NCBI GenBank assembly: GCA_963693305.1
Contig: OY855913.1
Span: 25,305,114 to 25,369,113 of the forward strand
Direction: 5' to 3'
DNA length: 64,000 bases
DNA from: Meandrina meandrites
Taxonomy: Eukaryota; Cnidaria; Anthozoa; Scleractinia; Meandrinidae
Under the pieces are notes generated by a model. It did not search any database and was not told the DNA's origin. It saw only the letters and a list, made by a program, of their open reading frames with translations. How positions within the stretch are numbered: the stretch's first letter is position 1; every line of letters begins with the position of its first letter. This document shows, in pieces, positions 1 through 12,800 of the stretch. A program made the position numbers and the translations under genes.

Positions 1-100
1 TAAGGTGTCAACTTATTGTACTATTCTAAGCTGGTAGTTTGTAAGTTAAGCTGTAACTTGATTTGTGAGCATATGTTTTTTAGTCTGTCATTGTGTCCTT

Positions 101-382
101 TCAGAAAACATCCATACCTCCCCAACAGAAGGTTTTCTAGTTTGGACCTCTTCCCCTCTTGAAATTCCAGTTTAGCTTCATACCTTCCTTTAAAAATTTT
201 GCCTGATGGGCCACGTGCTATGGAAACCAGGATTAGCTCTGCCCTGATGGGCCACATGTTATGGAAATCAGGATAAGCTCTGGCCTGATGGGTCACTTGG
301 CTCGCTCGCAGACTTTTTTTTCTGTTCCCAGGGATTTGCAATGACCTTATTAGAGATGGGTATGGCTATGTTTCCTGGAACT
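101..382. repeat. Snap-back (MITE-like) element, ATATCCATACC family, copy 1
   Basis: The left end (GAAAACATCCATACCTCCC) and right end (GGTATGGCTATGTTTCCTGG) are inverted copies. Same termini as 2106-2301, 20776-20958 and 42278-42464. This copy contains SINE tail pieces. Confidence 0.5.
190..312 (+). mobile_element. Duplicated SINE tail fragments
   Basis: Two adjacent copies of the tail motif (GGGCCACGTGCTATGGAAAC and GGGCCACATGTTATGGAAAT, each followed by AGCTCTG) in plus orientation. They lie inside the snap-back element at 101-382. Confidence 0.4.
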
Positions 383-473
383 GCACAGTCTTTTTTATTT
401 GCAGCTACAGTAATTATTGTACGTCAGATGCAATTTATTCCAATCCCAACTATTATATAAGCCCAACCATTGT

Positions 474-716
474 TGTGCCTAGTGGCTCGTAGAGCCCAAG
501 GCACTATGTTATCGTGCACGTGTGTGTGTCCGTAATTTGTAATTGGTAATGAGCGCGTCTAATTAACACTTCATAGTCGGAAGCTCAATTAGAGGCCAAT
601 TAGCGTAAACAAAACAATTAAGAGCAATTAAATCATGCGAAAATGTAAGCAAAAGCCTTACAAGCATCAGCCAACCACTTTTTGTGCCTAGTGGCTCGTA
701 GAGCCCAAGGCACCAT
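474..716. repeat. Pair of ~36-base direct repeats
   Basis: GTGCCTAGTGGCTCGTAGAG, followed by CCCAAGGCAC and ATGTTAT, occurs at about 477 and again at about 683, with AT-rich DNA between. Each repeat is itself partly self-complementary. May be ends of a small element. Confidence 0.4.
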
Positions 717-811
717 GTTATTCATATCACTAGGCACATGTAGTCATAGACTGCCTATTTTTTTAGGTGTGCTGTATTCCTTTCTTAACGTTATTATTTT
801 GTAATTTTTAG

Positions 812-3800
812 TGGCCATCAAAAGTTTAATGAGAAGTACACAAGGCAGCTAAAAGATATAACAAGCCATTTTGAAGCAGAAATAGACAAGATCTGTGAAC
901 AACTTAGCGGTGTGGGAAGTAGCCTTACAGCCCTTCAAGAGGCTCTTCCAGTTAGAATGCTTGAAGCCGCAAACCGCAAATTAGAAGCCAGGTGTAATGT
1001 TCTAGAACAAGTGTGCGAGCAAATGAAAAATAAATCAGTGAGGTTGGAACAAGCAAATCAAGAGCTTGATGCCAACTGTGGACAGCTGAGACAAATTAAC
1101 CAGAATCTTGAGGTGCGCTGTTTATACCTGGAACAGGTCACCAAGGCTAACGAGAGTGAGAAATCTAATTTGCATGAAAATGTGCGAGATCTTGAAACCA
1201 AAGTTCTGGAACTTGCTGACAGTAATGAGAAAGCCATATCAGCTTGTCAACAACTTGAAGAACTTAACCAGAAGTCTGCAAATAGGAATCAGCAAATAGA
1301 AGAATCAAAATCACTTCTGGAGCAAAGATACAAGTCATGTGTTGGAGACAATCAAAAATTAGAGGCACAGATTGTACAGTATCAAAAAGCTCTTGAAGAA
1401 AGCAAAAAGTAAGTTGAGAAAAATTTAATTGTTTTTACTACCATAACATAAATTTTGTACAGTGAGTGAGTAAAAATTTTCTATGCAATAACTTCACATT
1501 AATTTTTGTTTATTTCAAATTTTGGCATTTTTAGAGCATGGTTTTTTCATTGCTTGCCCGCTTGAAAACGTTATTTTTTTTTAATTTACAGGAGACTGGG
1601 AGATTGCGAGGAAGTAATTACAAAAACAAAAAGGGAAAAGGTGACTGAGTTCTGTTAGTGGATATGACTATACACATGTCTATGTTGTGGTTCAAGTTTA
1701 CCCTTGCTATAATGTGGTATTTTCCTTTGTTTTATATTCATAATCAATGAACAAATTGTACCTAGGGTTTTAAATTTGAACCACGACACATATGATGATA
1801 ATGTGATAATATTTCATTTTAAAGTTGAGGGAAATGACTTACTTGACTTAATTCCTAGCTTTTTCGATGATTATTGTAAAATTTCCCTGTGTCTAAACTT
1901 TTAATTCCAGGAAACTTTAGCCACAAAGCTGGAATTACTGAACAAGGGACACATGCAACTCAAACAGAAATATGAAGAGTTGAAAGCCATGAGTATTCCA
2001 AAGGATGAGCTGATTGCCAGGCTGGAGAATGAGATGAGAGAACTGTCAGGATTTGTGGAAAAAACCATCAAGGTATTGTAAAGATTATTTATTGAATATT
2101 GTGCAGTTCCCGAAAATATCCATACCCACCCCATGGAAGGTCAATGGAAATTCTGAGGGGTGGAGGGGTCTCAAAGGCCAAAATTTTAAAAGGAAAGTAT
2201 GGGGCTTAAGTGGAAATTCCAGAGGGTTGGGGGGGGGGGGGTGGGGGTGGGGGTTAATCCAAAAAACCTTCTGTGGGAGGGGTATGGATATTTCCTGGAA
2301 CAACACATTCTGAGAAAGCTTAAAGTGCTACTGTGGTGAAATATCATATCATCTATGATGAAAGTTTTTTATCTAAGCCATTTTAAAACATTACACGTAA
2401 TAAGTAAGTCTATAAGAGAAGAAAAACTGTTTTCAAATATCTCTTTTCTTTCCAGAGATATTCAAGTTTTTAAAATATGCAAATTAGTGAAGTGATGACG
2501 TCATTTACTCATCCACATTTGGATCAAAATATAATTATATAAAGAAAGAGATATCTTAACCAATTTGTCTCTGGAGTAATAACACGCTACTAGTTGCATT
2601 CCACAATATGAGCTGGATCCCCACTGCTAAAAGCTTTTCTGGCCAATTTTGGCCTTCCATTTTCATAATTGCTAATGATGCCTAGTATGTGTGATCTGTC
2701 AAAGATACAAATGGGTTAGGAAGATGTCTTGGCCACGGCCATGAGTGGCTTAATTTTTCTGAGAGGTAAAAATATTTAGTAAATTATTGGAAACAGATTG
2801 GTGGTGACTGGAAAGGAATGAGTTGCCATGGCAACAGAATTTTATTACCAGCGAATTGTTGGGGCCTTCCCAGCAACCTAACAGATTATTGGAACGTAAC
2901 CTGCAATGGACTAGCATCCCATCCGGGGGGGGGAAGAAGTAATGTTCTAGCCATTTATTAAACTAACTAAAGGTATTTCATTTTATGAAAGGCCAAGACT
3001 GAGTTGTATTGTAAAATTGTTGTTTCTTTTTGCAGGAAAAGGCAGAAGCTGAAGCAAACAGTAAACGGGATAAGGACCTCCTTCAAAGGGTGAGAATCTT
3101 GTGTACCTGATCAGCGGTGCTGCATGAACAGTGCCAACAGTGTAGTGATCTGGTAAAAAATGATGAAATTCTCTATTGTTACACATCATTGCCATCAAGA
3201 GTAGTTACAGCTGCAGTATTAGTCAATCTCATTAAAATTTAAATGTACATTTTTTTTCTTACTACCATTTTTCAACAGATGTTGGTGGAGTATGATGTGT
3301 TAGCCAGGGATCACCAGGATGTGATGGTGAGTTATACATCAGATAACAGTTAAAACTTGTCAAAACAGGAGTTCCCTGAGGTTATAAATGTTCTTATCAT
3401 AACTGAAACAAAATTCTCTAATCTGATTGGTTCTTAGCACACTCTATTTTTTACCAAATTGGAACGCACGCAGCAAAAGTGTCCAATTACAAGGTGTCCA
3501 ATAACAAAGTTTGCACATGCGCATGTGCACATTCTTTTTTCTGGTTCCTTATTGTGACTAAATACTCCTTGATATTCCTTTTTGTTATAGTCATGATAAA
3601 TCCTCAACAGGCTTTGCTTAATCTAAAATTTCCTCTAATGTTGTTATACTTGTGCTTATTTTGCAAATAGAACTTTCAATGTTGTCCAATTCTGTCTGTA
3701 ATCATACTCGTGATTAAACAAATCGGACTCCTGCTATGTGGTCGTCCGATTTTGTTCATCGCTTGTATGATTACAGACCGAATTGGACTCCACTAGCCAA

Positions 3801-6800
3801 CAGCTAAGCATGTACTTGTCCACATTAAATAAAGTATGTCTATGTCTATGTCTACTCTGTCCTAACCATTATTAATAAACAACGTTTCAGGCTCACTTGT
3901 AGTAGCCTGTGGAATTTCCCAGCCCCTGGCCCCTACTGACAACCCTGCTCCTAATTCACGGAAAAATATGAACTCACATTATTAACCTTGCTCCCAATGA
4001 ATGGCTTCATAGCTTAGTTGGTAGAGCATCGCACCAGTATCATGGAAGTCCAGTTGTATTATTTGAAAATTTGATTGATAGGATTCATTCTCACTTACAT
4101 TCTGCAGTTCATAATGAATCATTTTCATTGGTACTGACAAGTTTGTCCTTGTTTTTATTTCCACAGAATTCCTCTAAAGCTATACATGATAAACTTGATT
4201 TGTCACAAAGTGAAATGACAAGCCTCAGAGAGTGAGTCTTAAGTCTGTATTCAATGAGCAAAAAATATTTCTTTAGCACAGTGCCTCACTTCATCCACGG
4301 GTACAAAATGGGTACTGGAAAATTGGTGGGAATGACAATGGCAAAAATGCTGGGGAGTGGGGGGGGGGGGGGGGTACCTGTGATTGCATGACCAACACCC
4401 ATCCAGGAATTGGACGGGATGAAAAAGTTCTACAAATGCCTTTTAATCCAGTAATGGACGTTAAGTGACACCTTGCTCCTCTTATCAATTGGATTTAAAC
4501 ACTGCATATAACTGCTGTTTGTGTCATAGTATCATTTCTGATAGTCTCTTCCCTTATTTTTTGTCAGGACCATTTCAAAACTTGTCCACAGAAACAACCT
4601 ATTGGAAGAGACTGCAAAAGAAAGTTTCATCCAAGAATGCAGGTAAGTGTAGAGTAGAATTTGCTGCTGAGCCAGTAGCTGAACTTATTCTGAGGCAGCA
4701 TACTGCGATGAACTTATAAGCATCCCATCCAGGAGGGAGTAGAAATACTCCTTGTCGCTTCATGCTACGGAAACTGGGATAAGCTCCAGCCTGATGGGCC
4801 ACTAGGCTCATATGCAAACTTTACCTATACCTATTCTTGATCACATGATATCTAAGCCCATTCTTTTTCCTTGTATGCATGAGCTACTATGCTTTTTGAA
4901 CTGTCATAATTAGTGGGAGGCGCGGTGGCCTAATGGTTAATGCACTGGGCTCTGGATCGAACAGTTGGGCATCGAGCCCTGGCTAGGGAAAAAAGAAAAA
5001 TTTGGCAAGTATTTTTTTGGGTGGTTTGATTTAAGTAGGGATTTTTGGGGGGTATTACTGACCTTAAGGCAAAGTGTTCTTGGATGTCTCTAGTGTTGTT
5101 AAACCAGATGAAGGAAAGATTATTCAGATGATATGATGAACAAACAAACACAAACATTCAATTTCTAATGTTTTTAATGTTTAAAAATTTAAGGGTCAGA
5201 AATTCGGCATGAGATTTTTTTAGGGGTTACTTTTTGGTCCAGGGATTCTTTTGGGTTTTGTTTGAAGCCCCATTCAATCATCCCCATTGTTTTAAATCCC
5301 GAGTATAGTTGGGCATATAGTCCCTCTCTCCACACCCAGGTGTCTTCATTTATTTAAATTTATCAAAGTCCCCATTCCACTAAGCATTTATGGAGTAGAT
5401 ATCATGTTGTCTAGCACTGATAATTAATTAATTAACTAGAAGTAATCATGGATTATGGGAGTGCGTTCGAGAGTCTGGAATGTGTCCATCTTCGGTGAGG
5501 TATTTTGTGGGTTAAATTTTGAAACCACGTAAAGGGTGAGTTTGTTTGGCACAATGCACATCGCAACTGAGGTACAACAGCGAGGCGATCTTTGGGGAAG
5601 CGGGTTGACAACACAAACTGCAATACAGCACAGAGCTGCGGCTTAATGCTCAGTATATCAGGAGTCATACACACTTTCCTGAGACTTCGATCAATGCAAC
5701 CTGGAAGAACTTTGAATAACATTGTGTATACCGGTACTACGACAAATTAATATTCAATGTACGTAACTTACTGATCAGAGCGAAGAAAACAACAGCAAAA
5801 CGAACAACCATAAAGTCAACATCTCCCCCAAAACGTCGAAACAACGTCGAGTTCGTACCAGTTTCCGGCTGAGACGAGATACGCGAAAACGAGGCCACGA
5901 GTACCAGTTTCCTGGCCGAGTACCCCTTAAAAAACCGAGCGGGGAGTACTTTTTACAAACTTCACACGAAATCTCAAAATTTCCTGGCTGTACATGTACA
6001 CAGAGGTCGATGACACGTGAGATTAGGTGGCGTTCTCGTTCCTCGAACGCAATAATTAATTTAATGTGATCATGATAATCTAATGCAGTAGAGTCCCGAT
6101 TTCTTCAACCCTTGATTTCTTGAACCACCCAATAACTAATAAACTAAAACTCAGTTCCCCTTGGATTGGCTTTACTAAGTCAAACACTGACCCTGGTTTT
6201 TCCAGCACCCAATTGCTCAAACCAATTTTCATTTCCCTAGCTTGGAAATTCGAGAAATCGGAGTTCTACTGTACATATATATCCAGGAGTTTCAATTAAT
6301 TGAATTAAATCATTTTTTTTATAATCTACACAGACGCGTAGAACAACTCACAGGTAAACACAAGCCGTTTACTGGACGAAAAACATGGGACCAGTCTACG
6401 CCATTAAAGAAACGAGACCACCTTCCTCAATATCAGCTTGCCTCTTATGCGGCTGCAGAGTCCGGGAGAGACCCCTTGGGCTCTGAGCTGGCAGGCTGTC
6501 AGCTACATGACAGTACACTGGCCACACCCAGAATGTCGCATTCTGTCACACCAGATGCGACAAAAGTATCGGCATTGTCTGGAAGGAGACTGGATTTCTC
6601 ATCCAGTGGGTAGGTTAAAGGCAGAATAGCTTATAACCATGCCATCCCCAGTGAGGAAATGACCTCTTTTGTTGTGAACTCGATTCTCCTTCCTCGAGAA
6701 GTTCAATTCATTTTTTTTATAGGAACCTTTTCTACAAGTTGATGTTTGAGATTGATTAGAACTAGCCTGCGTCGAAGACAGTCTAGACACGTCCAGCTGC

Positions 6801-9800
6801 AACGCAGGCTAGCCTACGTGCAGACGTCTCCTATTTCCCTTTCCGCATGAAGCAAAGCAAATAGGAGACATCTGCACGCAGGCTAACTTAGAACATGTAC
6901 ACTAGAACACAAGCTTACAAGCTGAAACTTTTCTGATGACATTTTCATTTTCTTTACGCGTTTTTGCATGTGAGTCCTAAATACAGTTCTCCACTACACC
7001 TTTCTACAGCATAAATATGTAACATTTGAAAGATCTAGTCAGTAGATATGCAGTTCGACTGAGTTCAAGCGCACATTTGTCAAAGTTTATCATCTTTCAT
7101 AAATTTCCTGATCAAGTTCACATCATTTTCCTGAAGTTATATACCACAAGTTTGAAAAGAGAAAAAATTCAGTCTCTGTTCAGCATCAGTTCAAAAATTA
7201 GATGTGCCTTTATAAAAAAGGCGGCCGCAGATACCAACGCCTAGTCAAGATGAGTTGTGGTACTGTCGATATGAACAACTTGTGACAGGAAAGAGTTTTA
7301 TGTAACACTGAACTGAGAAGAACTGAAAGGCGACAGAGGAATACGAATCGACTTACAATGACCCAGGGCGAATGGTGTCAAGGATTGTAGCCCACAGTAA
7401 CTTTGTTTCTAACTTTTCTTTGTCAAAGGGCCAAGTCTTCATCTCCAGCCAGTCAAGCCAGAAGGAAAAGTCTTGCAACCAAGGAGAGTTCAGACTCTGG
7501 CCAGTCAAGCCCTTATGGTGCCCCAGCTGGAATGGTCGTCAAGAAAACAGATCTCCTTACCAGGTTAGAGCATCCTGCTCCGTTAATTGTTTTCATATTT
7601 TTATGGTCCTTTTTGCAGATAATAGCCATCCCATGCGCGGATCCAGGTGATTCCGAAACGGAGGGCAGTAAGCTGTAGCACTGAGTAGCCACGTGTTTGC
7701 GAAATCATGGGGGTGGGGGTGCGCAAGCATGCTCTCGTGGAAATGTAAAAAATCTGGGTTTTCTGAGATGTGATTTCCTGTATTTTACAAGGCAGTACTT
7801 CTCACCAAAAAGTCAAGGCTCCGGATAATAGATTTTTAGTAAACTACCAGACGCAGGGATATGGACATGCGTTGGTCAAGAACTTTATTCAAATCAGGCA
7901 CTGTTGATCCAGGATTTCCGTCATGCGTCAACTTTTCTGTCTTGCAGATTTGATGTGGTGTTTGAAGACAGCAAGTCCGGTGAAGAGATGGTCCGTACAC
8001 ACACTGGAAGAACACGGCGCCTGTATGGCGAACCTGCACAAACAGAAGCAAGCTTTGCAACGGGAGCTGATGAAGCTACTGGCGGTATTGCTGACTCAGC
8101 GTTTAGTTCGGTTCAAGATGGACGAGATGGAAGGCTGTTAGCTGTAAATGACTGGGAGAGTAATCGAACTGAACCAAGAAGATCGAAATCCAAACAAAGT
8201 GGTTAGTTTTAACTGATCCTTTTTTATTGGTACAAAGGGCTTTGAACCACTGAACTCGGAAAATGAATGAATAAAACGAGGATTTACCGAACCGCAACGC
8301 GGTCTCGCCTGGGTCGCAGACATGGCGTCCCGCAGGTTTCTGGTTGGACAAATTATCGCGTAAGATCTATTTCGATCAAGAATACAAAAGGGGTTGACAG
8401 ATGGTTGACAGACCTAACGCGACTCTCGTAGTTTCGGGACTTTTGCGTGACATTTGCTGAATTGCTATTCTGTGAAAATTTGATCTTCCAACAGATTTTC
8501 CTTCACACTTTGATCATAAGGGAACTATATGCACGTATATAGAGCCGTTAAAGAGAGAAATGAATTATCTTTAGCCAAGCGCGGGAAAAGATGTTGCCAG
8601 TGCCAAGCGCGGGAATCCATGTAGCCATTGCGCGGAAAATGTGCAACCAGTGTCAAACGCGGGAAACTACGTTACCAGTGCCAACCGCGGGAAAATATGT
8701 TACTAGTGCCAAGCGCGGGAAAATATGTTACTAGTACTAGTGCCAACCGCGGGAAAATATATTACTAGTGCCAAGCGCGGGAAAGCATGCAGCCATGCTC
8801 GGGAAAATATTCATCCAGTGTCAAACGCGGGAAAACATGCTATCTGTGCCAAGCGCGGGTAAACATGTTCTCTGTGCAAGGGCTGGTAAACATGCAACCT
8901 GTTCTAAGCGCGGGAAAACATATTACCAGTGTCAAGCGCGGAAAAACATGGTAACTGTTCTGAGCGCGGGGAAACGCGCAGAAGTCAAGTCATGGCTGGT
9001 TTATGTTTTCTTCTGATTGTTGTTGTTGTTGTTTTTTTTAAAGTGGCTTGTTAACTTTTATTGGAAAAGGCGCTTTGCACGTTCTTTTAACCAATTGCGG
9101 AGCTTTGCAAACGCAACACTGATATCAAGCATAAATTATGGTCATGAAAGAAAAAAAACGTTTTTCGTTTATTTTGTTCATTTCCACAGTAATGTACAAC
9201 GTCGCCGAGAAAGACTTTGGTGTTAAAACTGGCCAGGTAATTATAGTAAGAGAAACTTAAATGTAAATTTTGTGTAAGTGAAGTCCTTACTAGTTGTGCT
9301 GAACCGGAAGAAAAAAGTGTTGCGTTCATTTTGCTGTTTAAAGTCATGTGCAAGAGCTAAGGTTTATATGTGAAATTATTTTGTAGTCAGTAAATAGAAA
9401 CAGAGAGGAGGAACATGATCAAGACAATATTCGTTATTTGGAAAGAAAGTTTTCTGTACTTACTGAGGAAAGAAAACGGGTAAGTTTGGGCCGAGTATCA
9501 GCTCTTTAAGGGGTGAAGCCTAAGTCTGCATACGAGCCAAGTGGCCCATCAGGCCGGTGCTTATCCCCGGTTTCCGTAGCATAAAGCGACTAGGAGTATT
9601 TCTACTCCCCCCTGGATGGGATGCTAGTCCATCGCAGGGTTACCCCCAGCAGTAAATTCGCCGGTACCCATTTATACACCTGGGTGGAGAGAGGCACTAT
9701 GAGAGTAAAGTATCTTGCCCAAGAATACAACGCAGTGCCCCGGCCAGGGCTCGAACCCGGACCGCCCGATCCGGAGTCCAGCGCACTAACCATCAGGCCA

Positions 9801-12800
9801 CCTCGCCTCCCACATGAAGCCTAAGGGCCACCACAAAGTCAACGCGCGAAAATTAAACATTTTCTAGGCTTTTCACTTCCCACTACGTCATTGACCAACA
9901 ATAGGGTTTCATACAGCAGTTTTCAGTTGAGTGTCGTAAAAATCAAAACCCAAGTAATCACTTTGGTCAATCGCAAAGGACACAGGCAATCCATGCAGTG
10001 AACCATTAAAAAATTCGAAATAATACCATAATGAAGCCGGAACGAAGCGCGGGAAAACATTTGTGAGCGAGCTATGATTGGTTTTGGTTTTACTTCTGAC
10101 TGGATGAGAAAGTGACGCGAGTTTTTTTAGACCAATCATCAAGAACAATTGGGAATTACTTGAAAATCGTTCTGATAACGAAAGATCGTTTTGGACTGTA
10201 CGACTTCCTAAACTTTCTAACTTTCCACTGTTTTATTTTACTTGTAATTTCAGCTTGAATCCACTCTGAGCCGCATTCCGACACAGAAGGGCTCAAAACG
10301 GACAAAAGAGGACAAGGTATTAAGTTTAGTAACCTCCGAGCCCAATCCGTTCCCCTCTAAATAGGGATGGCAATTCTATTTTCCAATAGTTTATGTTTAA
10401 TTTTTCGACCTGCGTTTCAAGCTATTGTTTACCAGTTTCAGTTTGTATAATGCATGGCAGCCACGCCCAAAATATCACGACCTTGTGGGCCTATTTACAG
10501 GAAATATTTAGAAAAACATCTAACCATGCGGGCTTATGTCACCTGGGTTTTGGCGGCTTTTTCCACTTCCGGTTCCGGTGACAGGCTCAAGTATCCATCA
10601 CCACTTCAACCCATTCTACCCCACGCGTGTAAAAAAAAGAAAAGCTTTTGGTATGTAGGATAAATACTACGAACAGTTTCTCTTTTTTTCCGAGCATTAA
10701 GTGAGAAAAGGCTAATTCGAGTAGAAAAACAGCCGCGCGTGATCTGGGGGTGAGACGCACGGTCGACGCACGCAGGAAACCATCGACCAAATCTCTCCTA
10801 AATTCTTACCCCGGCCCCCCTCCCCCACAGGTGCGTGTGGTCTCGTTGATTTCCGTGACTAAGGACACTGAGCACTAAGCCTAATCGTTCTGATAAGACA
10901 CAACAACCGCACTTGAACCAATATTTATGGCTTTCAGGGGCACATGAACAGTGCCAGAAAACATATCGGATTCCACGCAAATTGTCGCTAATGTAAGCCT
11001 TTTATGTTAATTATCGCAAATCCAATTTATACCCGTACATGCTTCATTTGACATCACAAATTAAAGTGTCCATCATAAAAATCATACCAAGCATAACTTT
11101 CGTGCGCAATGAAGTGTTGCAAAACTTTTATTCGAAAAATGGGAGCCACGAAGCCCTTGAATAATCACTGAGGTTTTTGTTTTACCATCATGTCCGCCCG
11201 GCTGGTGAAAACAATCTTTTTTTTCTGGTGAAGAGACCTTACGTGCACACATCTCTGCCTCAGGTGTACTGAGATATAATCAAAGGAATTCTTTTTTCAA
11301 CAAAATAATTATAAAGACGCCGACTATGTGACCCCGTCTGAAAGGTGTGTCACCTTTATATCTTGACTCGAAAAGCCCTCTCGAACATGATAAGCCCATC
11401 AGCTTATATTTAGTTTTAGTTCTTGCCCTATTAACGAGCTTGTCTCGGATTTTGCTTTGTTAGGTAGTCAGACTGTTCACAGCCTCTCAACAAGAAAAAA
11501 TAGAGGGGCTGTGAACAGTCTTTTTTGGAGTGGCAAACAAGGACACATTGTTGCTCATGATGTTTCTTGGGTGGGCAAACGAACGGAACACAAGATGTTT
11601 TGTGTCCATGCCGCGCAACCGGAGAAACATTTGTTGCGGACCCAAAAATTTTTTGACAAAAATCAGTAACATTTTTTGTGTCTCGGGCACAAATTTTGAG
11701 AGTGGTAAAGGGTATTTTCGTGACCCGTGATCGGCCCTTTTTATATCCCGCGAAATGTGAAATGGCTTTTTTTCCTCGTGAATCGTGATTTCCATAGTCG
11801 CCGTGAACCGCGATTTTCCAAAACGTTCTATTTTATTTTCCGCGAAGCGTGAAATGCCAATGTTAATTTTTTTTCGTGTAAATTGTGAAAGGGCTGTTTT
11901 ACTTTCCGTGAAACGTGATCTATACCCCCCCCCCCCCCCCCCCCCCCCTTCACTCCCTTTGCCACCCTCAATTTTGTGTCCTCAACAAATGTTTCCCGCA
12001 CGGGCAAACAGGGAGACATTTGTGTTCGCAATAATGTGTCCGTCGTCGTTTCCTGGCACCTTTAGAGACAAAGCAAACGACTGTGTTGTCTTGGTTTGGG
12101 TTTCATAACGCCGCTATCTTTAGAGAGTTTCACTCTATGGTACATTCTTGTCATGCACAAAACTGAATTTCAGACACATAAACGTGTTGAATTAGAAACC
12201 CAAAGTAATATAAAAGTTCAATCCAAACCGTACGGTTTCTGTTTTTCAGTTGTTTGTATCTCAACAATTTGCTGATCAGATCCAAGAGGATCCGGTTCCT
12301 TTGTTTTCTCCCATTTGAGGGTCTTTGAGAAAATATTAACCCAGGCAGGGCTTATGTTTATTTTTGGAACTTTACGATATTCTTGATTTTAAAAGTTCAG
12401 TTGCGGATTTTTTTATTTTTATCCGTGATTCATGTTGTGATTGGCGAGCATGCCAAATTATTATTCCCCGCCGGATAGAAACACACACGAAGTTTAACAG
12501 GAAACTCGGATACGTGAATTTTGTTTGAAGAAATTTTTGAAGTAAATTGATCAAAATTATACAAAGGAAGAACAGCAACAAAATGAACTGCCGGAAGACA
12601 AGAACAAAGCTTGGTGTTGTATATCACTGCCGAGATGGTAAACAGGACAGCAGTGTGTGTGGGTTCTATTTCCTGAACTTGTGGAAAGTTAAGTAGGATA
12701 AAAAATACTGAGATAACAATCTTCGTAAAATTCAGAGAGCGCGCGCCTTTCTCGTACACATATGATCTCTCTAAAGCGCAAATTTCAATCACCAACAGAT

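Noticed and set aside
8572..8982. Regularly spaced repeats that could suggest a CRISPR array
   Set aside because: Eukaryotic intron, units vary in length and sequence, and spacers are as repetitive as the repeats.
8768..9016. Open frame of 82 codons with repeated GKH/ARENM-like peptides
   Set aside because: It is the minisatellite read in one frame; the repetition comes from the DNA repeat and no splice sites support it.
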